Source: Scatophagus argus (Eukaryota; Chordata; Actinopteri; Scatophagidae). From it: a stretch of DNA of 64,000 nucleotides. A model generated the notes under the pieces. It was given only the letters and a program-made list of their open reading frames with translations, was not told the DNA's origin and ran no database searches. The translations under genes and the position numbers were made by a program. The stretch is from assembly GCF_020382885.2 (NCBI RefSeq), contig NC_058495.1, positions 23,711,627-23,775,626 of the forward strand. Direction: 5' to 3'. Positions 1-13,900 of the stretch are shown piece after piece; position 1 is the first letter of the stretch, and each line of letters opens with the position of its first letter.

Positions 1-759
1 GGCTGAGAAAAGGCATACAGGTCAAAACAGGGTGGATTATGATTGGACGAATGCAATAAAGGCCAACATTGGATGCAAAAAAAAAACAATAACAAAAAAC
101 ATCAAATTATTTTCTCAGCTCGGCCAGATTGTGAGCAATAAGTTTAACGTCTCAGCGTTTACTCCTCATGTCAGAGTGCTAGTGTTCATTCAGGGCGAAC
201 TGTACGTATGTGGAGGAGATGCAGCCGCTTTAGCCTTGTGATTAGAACACATGGCACAAACGTGACGGCTAAACTTTTCACTTTACAATGTACAAAAACA
301 TTGGGAAGCTTTATGTGTGTGGACCCTTTGGCTCTGAGGAAGAAGGGCGATCACAAACGTAGAAAGAGATGATAGATTTACAGACGCTCCTACGACTGGT
401 TAGTACTTCCAACAGCACCTGGTAGCTTGGGAACGGAAGTGCAAGAAGTGGTTGCAAGAGGGGCCTCTTTAAGACCCTCTCCTGTGTTCTGTCTTTGTCT
501 GTGTGTGTGTGTGAAGGCCAGGAAATCCACTTTCAGCTGAGTTTTTCCTGAGGTGGCGGTTCGCTCAGTATAAGTGAAATATAAACAGCAGGGAGGAGAG
601 AAAGGAAGGAAACTATGAGGGGACAAGAGCAGGCGTCTCTCAAGATTCTTCTGAAAGTTCTGCTTGTGAAGCACCAAAAGTCCTGAGGGAGTCCCGGACC
701 CCCCTGCTCAAAGCCAGGCCAGGCTGGGTGGGTGCAGGCTTTAGGGCCAGCTGAAGGCG
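1..759 (-). other. Probable 3' UTR and downstream region of the klf15-like gene
   Basis: No coding evidence on either strand. No minus-strand AATAAA is present down to position 1, so the polyadenylation site probably lies outside the window or uses a variant signal. The AATAAA at 55-60 is on the plus strand and has no gene attached to it. Confidence 0.4.
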
Positions 760-2775
<2,016 letters not shown>

Positions 2776-2842
2776 TGATCCAGGCCAAACGCAGAGGAGA
2801 GGATGTTCAGGAAACACGATCCAGAAGTGGGGTTGCAAAAAC

Positions 2843-4207
2843 CTGCAAAGGCAACGTCAAGTGTTTGTTACCCAGCAGAGAGTAAAAACGCATGAAGAGA
2901 TATTTATTTTCAGGTTTGGAAACAAAGAGCACATTCAAAGACATTTGGAGACCCAATTTTAATCATGCTGATGCTCTGCTGTTATACGTCACTAGCTCTT
3001 TAACTTTAACTTTAACTTCAAGCATGTAAAACACTAAAGTAAATAACTGATTTCTTTAAGTTTCTAACTAAAAATGATGATAAATGAAAATTATTAATTT
3101 ACAAAACAAATAACATAATGTGTCCATCTGGTCATGACACAATTCTGATGAAAGTCGTTAACAGTAATATTGATTAAATGGTGAATATTTGGCAGACGCA
3201 CACACCTCAGGAGAAAGTGTGGGCTCAGTGGACAAGCCAAGGGTCCAACCATCACCCCCAGTACTGGCCAACCATCTCTTTCATGGCCAGATGATTTATA
3301 TAAATTTTAAAGTTGTGCATACGCAAATCTGTAATCAATCAGATTACCAAAACCAGCTGACATATAACCAACCAGGGGCTTTTGTGGCCCTGAGAGACTG
3401 GGCCCAGGTTCAGTTGTGCATTTTTTACCCTGTTAGTAATCCAGTCCTGAAGCAGCTCTACTCAGTTAGAGCCAAACCGCTTCATTTAGACATTAGACAT
3501 CCCATCTAATGTCGTCAAATATAAGGCCTTCTTCAAGAAATGTTCCCCCTGAACCTCCTGTAATGCATTTCTTCATCTGTGGGCCACAATAATCTTTTAA
3601 TTTGCCAGGTACCATTTCAGCCAGTTGTTTGGATAACTACTAAATACACATGTACATAAAGTCAGACAGCAGTAAGTGATACAAAAAATGTAAAGGGAAC
3701 TTCTCTGGCTATACAAATTTCAAAATCTATTATCAGTTAAAGTTAAACTAGCCGAGGGGGTTGGGGGGTTTATGGGACTCCCACCAAGTCTGCAGATTTG
3801 CAAACCACAGTCCATAAAGATGTGCTTGCAGAGGCAGGAAACCCTCCGTTTGCTTATGTAAAGGATGTTTGTTGGCTGCTGTCAGAGCCGTCAGGCACAT
3901 GTTGCAGCAGGGCCTCATACTTCACACAGTGCACGAACAAGGCGCTGGTAAACACGGCCCGCACTGACGCGCCCACAGCCGTATGGCGAGGAAGCGCAGC
4001 CCTGGTAAAGCGAAAAGAAAACCCGCCGCCTGACTGCACTTCTAGCGGAGGAGTGCCCGATAACACGGCAGTTCGCCTGAATACAACTGCGCCTGTATAG
4101 GAATCCACGAGTCTCAAGTTCGGCTGGGTCAAAAATGTTCTATTTATACTCCTCGGTGTGTCCGGACGATCCGAGCAGGGGGATCCCGGACGATCGGCTC
4201 GACCTAC
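2843..4207 (-). other. klf15-like 5' intron (probable)
   Basis: Bounded by the acceptor at 2843-2844 and a good donor, CG|GTAGGT, at 4207 downward. AT-rich in its lower half, GC-rich near 3900-4200. No repeat or gene is recognised. Confidence 0.5.
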
Positions 4208-4480
4208 CGTGTGTGGTTCGGAGGATGCTCGGTGCAGAAAAGCAGCGCCGTCGATGGCTTTTAATATTTTCGTGTTTTCTTTGCTCCTCCGTCGTGTTAT
4301 TGCCGTAGCACACTTACATCCCGTCCTTGCCACGGGTCCATGTTGGCATTCCTTTTCCCAGCGTCACGTGACTGCATCGCAGCACAACTCGGAGGCACGG
4401 GTCCTATCCCGCTTCTCCGATTGGCTGAGTGCGACGGAGGCTCGCCCTAAAAGGAGCGCTCCCATTGGCTGCCGCTCGAT
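4208..4480 (-). promoter_or_regulatory. klf15-like first exon (non-coding) and proximal promoter
   Basis: GC-rich, CpG-containing block upstream of the coding exons. Seen: inverted CCAAT boxes (ATTGGCT) at 4420-4424 and 4464-4468, both in CCAAT orientation for a minus-strand gene, and a 10-bp palindrome GTCACGTGAC at 4363-4372 (E-box/CLEAR-type, bHLH-ZIP site). A probable donor at 4207 would end a non-coding exon 1 running from a start site somewhere between about 4330 and 4400. The start site itself cannot be placed from sequence. Confidence 0.55.
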
Positions 4481-6870
4481 AAATTCTGACTGCCATGTGT
4501 TGATGGAGGGCTCGCAGTACCACGACTGAGAGCGATACAATATAGCCTTGTGATGGTGTACACTAGAGGATGGACAAAATGATGGAAACATCCACTAATG
4601 TAACAATTTAAAGAAAAGATCAAACGTTTTGTCTCTTTTGTCTTTGTCCCTTGACAGCAAAGAGTTTCCTTCTAGAATCAGCTGTTAATGAATCTTCTCT
4701 CCCATTTGTACAGCACTTTGTGGAGGCCTTGTTCGACTATACTGAGACAATAATTACACAACGGAAGTGCGTAATGATTCACATTTGGGGGCTGAAAGCT
4801 TTAACTCCACCAACACTGGTGTTACAAACACTGCAAAAGCGTCTCAGGTGTCTTATTGACTTGTAGTCTCTGAAATGCAACTCCTCAGTGACGCCCTCTT
4901 GATCTTGATCTTCAGTGATGAAGAAAAAAGGGTCAAGGATTCAAGTATGCAATAAAATGTATTTATGATTCACGATGGCCCGCCCACTCACTTACTGTGT
5001 CGTTCATGTTTTTCCATTTTGTACATCAAGTAAATAAACTAAAAAAAAAAAAAAATCTGCACAATAATTTCACTCCAACAGGTTGCAGGTTGCGTTTTTT
5101 CCAGAGTGACCATGAAGTGTCACATGCAACACTTCATACAACACTACAACAATTCAAAGAGCCAAAACATTTTACTCTAATTTGTTTTTCTGTTACCAGA
5201 AATTCTAACACAGACAACAAGATGCGTTCAAGTTTGGCCTCCAGTGTTTTGCAGAAACAATAAACTGCATGTATTTGTGCTGCCCTCACCAGCGTTTATA
5301 AAAGGTCCTTAATCATACACGTGCATGTGTTCAGACTGTATTAAAGTTGTATTTTTATGAATCAAAAATATATTTTGACCACCCCATGACAGGACTTTTC
5401 ACTGTATATTTATTGGTCATTCAAATTGCCAGACTAAATGCCACACAGCGAAAGGCCTCTGGGGGCCCCGAAGGGTCAGGGGCCCTGCAGTTGTTCACTG
5501 TCATTTCTGCAGCCTTGATTGGCTCATCCCAGCACACGTGTTTCGTCTTTCGTCTTTCATCCCTAAACTTTATGTCAGCTGCTTTCCGCCTCTTCGGTTT
5601 GACACCAGCTAACGATTCTGTGTTGACTAAAAGCTTCTGCAACACACTCGACAATCTTTTCTCATCATTTAAAGAAAAGCTGCAGCTATGGATTGGTCAC
5701 ATCCGCAAACTGACTGTACAACAGCTGTACAGTTTGAAAACATTTATTGTCGTTGAACAGGCCTTCCTGTTAGTGTCCGTGTTGTTTTATTTGATGAAAT
5801 GTTATTTGTACATTTGACTCTGAAGGTGTAAACATTGTTAAGCAGCATGGGATGAAATTTATCTCACCTGATTCCCTCTCAGTCCCACTTAATGTGTGCA
5901 AATCAAATAAATAGAGTCCGATTTATTACAGGAGACCAAATTTACCACTTTTATGTATAATACTTGAATAATAAACATTTGAATAAACACATTGTTTATG
6001 TGGAAGTTCCCCTTACTATATATATAATAAGTGAAACACAGAAAGCTTGCATTAATTTAATTTAATCAAACTAATTATTTAATTCATTCACTTTGACCCA
6101 ACATGGTACCAAAGCTGTGCATTAAGTATGACCATTTACATTTACACTGGACTACTGTAAAAAAAATAAAAAAATAAAAACAGATCCATATTTAAAATTC
6201 TCATAAAAAGTCAAAATTTTGGGCATAGTTATTTTTTAGGTGAGTTGGATTTGAAAGCTTAAATATAAAATTTCCTTACAGTAGGTACTGCACAGAGAAA
6301 TCAGCACATTAATTTACTATTTGCTTTTTTTTCTTCTTTTTGGGTTTCATTCTTGCCATCTCATTCAACATTTAGTCAAAAATGTGAAAGTGTGATATTA
6401 TCTCGGTCTAAATCCAGAATCAAAACAAAAGTAGTGAAAGTTAAAATCACAGGCTCAAAGACAAATTCAGCCTGAAGAAACCCTCTTTGTGAAACAGCAG
6501 CAGTAATAACTCATTATCCCACTCATTTGATGACCACAAGTAAACAATATCATCCTCATCCTCTTTTTCCGGCACCACAATGAACTTCACCAGTCCTGAC
6601 CTGCTGACGACGTGCTGCTGGTCTGTTGGGCAAAAGCTCCCCCTGGTGGTTCAGCAGAGCCGCAACAAGTCAGGCTCTAAAAATCTTCACGCCAACGGGA
6701 GATGGAAAAATTATTTATAATAATATTGAAAATCAATCAATCACACACACACACACACACACACATATAATTATCATAGACTGCACTAACCCTTATAAAA
6801 CCTTGAACTCCTCATAAAAACCCATCTAAATTGTGTTATTAAAGCTATACATGTGTTATATTATTTACAA
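4481..6870. other. Intergenic, klf15-like promoter to slc45a3 3' end
   Basis: AT-rich, no convincing coding. Holds a poly-A run at about 5041-5054 and an imperfect inverted repeat around 5716-5734 (CTGTACA, 5-nt loop, TGTACAG). The longest open frame (5347-5817) resembles no family I know. Confidence 0.5.
6742..6765. repeat. (CA)n microsatellite
   Basis: Uninterrupted CA dinucleotides, 12 units. Confidence 0.95.
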
Positions 6871-7856
6871 CATTTATTATTTATTACACTACTGCATGTA
6901 TTGCATTCTAAGCATATTGATATATGCCATACTGTATTATTAAAGTGGAATTATCTAACTGAGGTGTTGGTACAGTTTTTGAAGCAAGCTAGGCTAACTG
7001 GGCAAGCTAACAGCCTCTTAGCTTTACTACGTACTCATCAGATTCTCTGCTTTCCACACACATTCACGGCTAACAGCTCCTCAGGAGGTGTACAACAGCA
7101 ACAGCTGCTCATGCAGAATATTGCAAATAACATTCCTTTGTCACATTGTCATGTTTACCCTGCAACATTTTCAAGTGAACTTCAATAAGATGGATATCAG
7201 TGCAGCATTTGGTTTTCTTTTGCCATACTAGACATAGACAGGAAACTCTGACAGAACGCTGAAAAGTAAATATTGTCCTTGAGATGTTGACAGAATCAGC
7301 TGCCAGAGGTGGAACAATAGTAAGACAGGGTGTGGAGAGATAAATCTAAAATTAAATCTTAGGCAGTGACCTGGCTCATGAATAACCAGCTCCAAACAAC
7401 TAGGACACCTGGCTAGAAAGGCAGCTTCATTTTAAAGGTATGTGTGTGTGTGTGTGTATTTACATTGGGAATTTGCCTTCATTCAGTTATTATACAGCAT
7501 ATGGATGAAGAGTCAGCAGCAAAATGCACCACACAAGGAGTGTCAAGACTCCACAGTGTGGTTTCCTAGCAACAGTACACAGCAGGATGGCACTCCCTAT
7601 TGATGCCTATACAAGAATATAAAAAGAAGATTTTGAACAAAGTTTCTGTTCACCGTTTGATTTTACCCACAGTAAATTCCTCTGACTGTGATGAAAGCAA
7701 CATGTGTCCACATTTCATCACCGACGCTGACAATGTGCTGCTGCCTTCAACTTATGGCATGTTCGGCATGCGTCTGTAAGCCGTCACAAACACGGAGGTA
7801 TAAGGAGGTATACTGTTTGTCCTCTGCTGATGTTCTTGATGGAGATGTGGTGGCTG
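6871..7856 (-). other. Probable slc45a3 3' UTR
   Basis: Follows the slc45a3 stop codon. Two overlapping minus-strand AATAAA-type signals are seen (TTTATT on the plus strand at 6873-6878 and 6880-6885), giving a plausible 1-kb 3' UTR. A (TG)n tract lies inside at 7441-7457. Confidence 0.4.
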
Positions 7857-7994
7857 TCAGAGGTCATGATGGCTGAAGACAACCTTGGTAGAGCAGAGAA
7901 GAGCCAGCAGGCCGAAGCAGAAGGCGGAGGCCATGTAAGTCCTCACGCTGTTCGAAAGCTGTACTATCGAACCGAGGCACATCGCCGGCAGCAC
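7857..7994 (-). CDS. slc45a3: slc45a3 exon 7 (residues 502-546, stop)
   Basis: Acceptor ATCTCCCACAG. Encodes VLPAMCLGSIVQLSNSV and the last helix, ending KVVFSHHDL then TGA. Human has VAPSLFMGSIVQLSQSV and QVVFDKSDLAKYSA, so the fish tail is about six residues shorter. Confidence 0.92.
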   Translation of the reverse strand: MLPAMCLGSIVQLSNSVRTYMASAFCFGLLALLCSTKVVFSHHDL

Positions 7995-10900
7995 CTGTGG
8001 GAGATAAGTATTTGTGTTTTAAATGGATGATTACGATCCTCTCAATGTGTTTAAAAGCCTAATTGCTCAGTTCTTCTACTATAGCATAAAAATGAGCACT
8101 TTTTTGTTTCTCCAGTGGTAATAATTGAAACTATAGGCGAGTTTGACTATCCTGATAATCACACTGAATGGCCATTTGTTCTATTCCTTTAACATTGAAA
8201 ATTAATTTGTCATTATACAGCACAGGATTGCTCATAAAAAATAAAACTAGATAAATGATGAATTTCATAGTGAATAAAGAATCACATCACAAAAATAAAC
8301 TTTTCAAAGATGGAGTGTGGAGTCTGAGTTTAGGCAGTCATTGAATGGATGCTGGTGATGGATATTTTGTTTTAATCTAACCAATCAGTAGCAAGTGACC
8401 AATCTGTCCAGACTGTTTCTTTTATTGGCCATACGATTTGTTTTGTAAACACAAAAACAATCCATCCAGAGGTCGTTGCAATATTTTAGTCTGGACCAAA
8501 CTGATGGCCTGGCTCACTTCTAGATGTTGACATCTCTGATGCGTCAGTTGTGGTCTACTGAAACACCTGACAATCAGTTTAGAGTTGGTGTCAGTTTTTT
8601 TGCTTGAAAATCTGGTGTTGCAGTGACACTTGGTGGTGAAAGTGAAAGCTGGTAATATGCAAAACGCCATGTGTGTAGATTCCATTTTGCTGCCACTTGA
8701 AGGTATACATCATAGCCATCCAGATAGCCACGACATTAGCAGATTTTTTTCTGTCTCCCCCAGGATCCCAAATAGATTTGGAGCTCCGGCTATACACTCA
8801 CAGTTGTGTGTCAGTGTCTGGGCAAAGGTGAGTGACTGACACACACTCTTGTGTACTTAAGAGATACCTTCAGGCATTCAGGCTACACAGTTACAGAGCA
8901 ACAGTTCACAGATGATTGCTGCTTAAGTTGTTTTGGCAGCCAAGAGAGTTTTGATGACCTGCAATATAAACAAAGACGTTTCCCAGCGCAAACTGTTTAA
9001 AACATGTTAAACAGAGGAAAAGCTCCCGAACTGTCAAGCCCAAAGATACATGTACGGAGCAGTTAATGGATAAGTAAATGCAAATCTCTTCTCCCAAGGA
9101 ATCTGTAGATTTTTAATGTTTTTTTGTGCCTCACCTTCTTGCTATTGTTTACTGATGCTTTTGTGTAAATTGTCTGTGGTTCTAAATTAAATTTTAGAAC
9201 CAGCCTTGAAGTCTTTTTTTTCCCAATAAATAATTCTCTAATGTTAATTACTGATTTATGTTCTGATCGTCCACATTACCTGGGAGAGCAGGTAAGCGCT
9301 GTCCAGTATTGCCATGTCAAAACAAATCCCTCTCTGGGAGACTTGTGTGCAGTTTGCTTCAGCTCTGTCACCTCCAGCCACAGTCAGGGAAACATGGGAT
9401 GATCCAACAGAAGGCTCTGTCCCGGGTAAACTCGGTGTCCCTGTGTGGCCATTAGGACAAAGACTGTCTGGTCCACAGGTGGGGAAGTTCTTTGCAAGCA
9501 CAACGTGATCCCTGCGAGGTCTGGGGTTGGATGAAGTGAAATAAGTCTTGTAGGGGGGGAGGGAGGACAAAAGATGAGAGAAAGGAGCTATGATCAGTTG
9601 CTGTTATCACTTTTCAAACAATCTCTCGTGTTTAATTAGTGATGTAGTGAAGAACATAATGCCCTTAAAGAAACATTTGAGAAATACTCTCATTAGCTTC
9701 ATTAGCTGAGGCAGGAAGATGATTAGCTTAGCATGGAGACAGGAAACAGGGGGGACACAGTCCGTCCAGTTGTTTCCAAAGATCAGAATTCCCCTAAAAA
9801 TCCCCTCTGAAGCTGACTAATAAGACATTGTGTCTCTTTTGTTAAAGCAAACAGAAATAAACACGAATCTGTGCAGTGACCCCTAGAGTCTTGCCAGCAC
9901 AGCAAGAAAGCCAAAAAATAATTAGAGGATGTAACCTGCTTAATTACTGAACTTGTGAGGTGTTTGCATACATAGTTTTCTTTGGACTTTGGATGAGCCA
10001 GTTTAGCAGTTTTCCCTGCTTCCAGTCTTTATGCTTAGCTAGGTTAAGCACATACTTGGTTTAAGTAGATCCATGCTTTACGCACATACTGTACTAAGAT
10101 GAATGACTAAATGTAGAGGTCATGATATTAGAGTGGGGGTATTTCCTTTTGATGGTCCTGTAACTGGCATAAATGTAAAATGACACTGTCTTACTTCTAT
10201 TTTCTTGAATTGAAACCCATGTAATATACTCTTCAGCAAATTAAAAGAAGTAATATACTCTTAGTTTACATGGCTAGGTTGGTTACATTCATACACGTAC
10301 TTAGATTTCTTTGCATAGAAGTGTATTTCAGTACCAAATGTTGTGACAAATGACTCGCAAGCTGAAGTCCATGGTTGGGAGATTAACTTACTTGTTTATT
10401 TGAGTGATAGAGACAGAGCAGGGTGTATGGCAGAACCTGAAGTACACCAAGTGTGTATCCTGTCGCAGCCACCATGATAGTGACCATTGTCACGCTTTCT
10501 GAGACAGTCATGATGGTGGTGGCAAACACCAACAGAGCTACACCGCTGATGTACACCACCCTGGCTCCCAGAAGAGCAACCCAGAAGTGCATTAGCGCAG
10601 AGCACAGCACTGACACGACACACTGCAGAAACAGACCCAGGCTGGCCACACGCACACCTTGACAGACAAAAATAGAGTGAATAAACAGCAAATGCATCCC
10701 ACTGGTTGACTTAAACCTGATTGGAAAGAGCTAAAGAACTTACTCTACCTTCATCATACTGTCTTTTTTCCTCTGACTCTGGTGCTGCACTCGGCACTCC
10801 CTTGTACAATCCCTCCCCCATAAACTCAGCAAAGAAGAGCATGACACTCATGAGGGACATCCAGCTGCACGTCTCCGCCATAAAGAGTCGCCATATGACT

Positions 10901-13900
10901 GTTGGCACTCTCTCACATGCTGTATACACTTGATATATCGCAGACTTACATGCTGATGCGCATGGCTGCAGTGCAACAGGGAAATACTGAGGGGGCAGAA
11001 ACAAGTGACGGCAGCATCCACTTCCCCGGCTCTTCAAAGGGTTAGTTTTCCTCTCCCCCCCTGTGGTTCCAGTCCCCTCTGTGATAAAGACGGTGGTGAG
11101 AAGGCAGCCAAGAAAGATGGAGGCAAGCAGGGCGCAGACAAAGGCCTCCTGCCCTCCCAAGTAGGTTACTAAGGGTGCTTGGCTCCAGTCCATAGAAGGG
11201 AGGAAGAACCTGAATGTACAGTTTAAGATAATGACAAGAGTAGCACTTCATTATAACCAAATAAAGTTATGTTTCAGTTAGAACTGGGGTGAAGAGTGAC
11301 AGAATATTAACTGACAACAATTCTGATCGTTTTAAGCGTTCCACCACATTTGTCCAAGTTTCTTGAAAACATTTACTTTAATTGTGAGAAAATTTGGTAG
11401 ACTCTGTCCCCTTAAGGTTGAACTTTGGTGAGTAATTTTTTATCTAGCTTAATCATAGGGTAACATTTGTATTTTGATTTATGACCATTTACCTGCAAAA
11501 CTAATGACATTCCCATCATCTGTACTTTGTGTTGCGTACTAGTAGCAAATGCATTCTAACAGTGGTGAACATGATACACCACTATAATTGTGCTCATGCT
11601 AGCATGGTGATGTCAGCATGAGTCTCACTTTGCGTCCCACAGTGTCCCACACTGGTTGGGACAATTGTGAGGGATCCAAACAGCCAGTACGGGTTTGACC
11701 CATGTCGCTTTGTCAGCCTGAAAGTCATACACTGTAGATGAATGGGGTGAAAGCAACAGACTGCTCCAATCTCAGTGAAAACTGGTAAGATTGTCACAAT
11801 ACCAGAATTTTAAACTTGTATATAAAAAAATACTTGATATTTTTTGATACTGCTGCAAAAAGGGGGGAAAGGTTTTAAAAATAAGCAACAGAAAAAGTCA
11901 CTGCAGATACACAAAACACTTTTGTAATAATGTTTATATCTGTGTAGTCCTGGGTTGAAAAACTGATTTTAGATCTGTTTTTGTTGACTTCTTCAGTACG
12001 ATATCGTCAGCTTCTTTACTACCAAATGCTCAAAATCTCCAAAAAATATTGATATGTTGGACAACCTTACTAGATTAACTAACTAGGCCAGGGACCTGCT
12101 TGCTCACCAATATGCCACGTTGGAGCATCAACTTTAGGACTAAAATGTAAGTAAACAGACTGATAATCAGGAGACAGAAGACGGCGCCATGAGGTTGCAT
12201 GTAACATTGTCTCTTAGGCTTGTCAGCTGTTAAATGACAGGAAAAAATAAAGGCCTAGTGACGCACAGTTAATGGTAATGGTTACACTCATACGGCATTC
12301 ACGAAAAACAGAACCGGTTGGGAGATAAAGGGCCTTACCCCAGGCATCCCCCCAGGCTAGTCATCAGGGAATTAACTGAGAATGCTTTGTGGTTCTCCTC
12401 CTCATTAGGGAACAGGTCGGACAGCAGCGTCACCAGCATGGTTAGACAGGCCTGAGAATCGAACACAGAGCCTATGTGACACCAAGTCATTGTTGTATTC
12501 ACAATAAACTGTTCCCTTAAACACCCTGAAATATTCTCATAATAACCTTATGACAGTGAGTGTGGTGGCCTATATAAGGATAAATATTGTTAAGATTTTA
12601 ACAGTACTATTACCTTCACCAATACTGTTTATCAATTTTTTAAGAGAAAGAAACAAAGGCCCTACATGACAAACTTAAATGATCTGCTAAATACATCTGC
12701 AAAAAAAATGCTGTTATTTCACGAGAGGTTTCACTATTTGTATTTGCACCAGTGCTCTCTCATTATTTTCAAAGTAAAGGGCTCAGTTAATGGCCACTGA
12801 TTGGAGGGTGGCTTCTCCCTGTTTAGTGAAGAGGGTTTAAGAGAGCAGAGCCTGAAGCAGACAATGAATAACTTGCAGAAGGTTCTTGTGAATGGCTGTG
12901 TGCTTAAGAAAGTAGAGTGAAAGTGCAGAATCCATAATTGATAATAAATGATGTTGGATGTGTATGCTTGCTAATGTAGTAGCTAAAGAGGATTTGTTTG
13001 TTTGTTTGTTTGCTGGATGCTTGATTGCGTAACACGTTGTTAGCTTAGCATGATGTTAACTGTTAGCTAGTATGTTGCTAGCTAATGACGGTACACAGAA
13101 GAGTGAGTGAGTGAGTGAGTGAGTGATGAGGTAACTACTAAACTTTAGCATTAAGCATTAGCAAAACTGCTGTCAACATGTTCTTTGGTCTCTTCCCCAC
13201 TGTCACAATGTCGATAGAGCCATAACGGCTGCTGGACCCGGTTCTTCCTCCTTCCAGTGGTCCAAAGGTCCTGTCCTAGCAAGCTCTCAGTACAGCCCAA
13301 GCAGAGTTAGCTAGCTACACAGTGAACTGAGCTAAGAGCTGCTACAGCTAGGGACAGTTAGCAGTTACTTTAGTAGCAAGTAAAATTTGTTCTTCAGGAA
13401 ACTCTGTAAATCCTGTTGAGTTGAGACAGAGCAGTTGGAGGACATCAGGGGGAAGACCACAAAACATTTTCTCCTTAAATATGATCGAGTTTCACCAACA
13501 CAGTTGGTGTGCCTCACCCGTTCATACTAGTTATAGTACAAGAACAGGTATTCAGGCCATGGACTAGGAATGACAGAGGCACCATTCTACCTATTATGAA
13601 ACAGATCATCAAAATGATTCTGAAGCTGTTATTTTGAAAGTAAAATAGTCACATAACTTGGCTTTACTGGCAGTGTAAAGGTATATTATTTCAGGGCTTG
13701 AGAGTGGTGTCGCAAGATGTGTGTTGGCACAGTCAGACAACCACTGTGGGGTCTAACGATAGACTGAAACATAATTTAACATGAATACTGCTCATTTAAC
13801 TTTTGCTGCTTATGTATTTATAACTGTCAACAATCAGAATTTAAAATAAAATGTCATGTTAGTTGTGGCGCTGTTTTCTTATTTACTATATCACTGTCGT

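Noticed and set aside
3854-4333. 159-codon minus-strand frame over the klf15-like 5' region
   Set aside because: GC-rich 5' UTR/promoter. The translation has no similarity to a known protein, and the likely exon 1 donor lies inside it.
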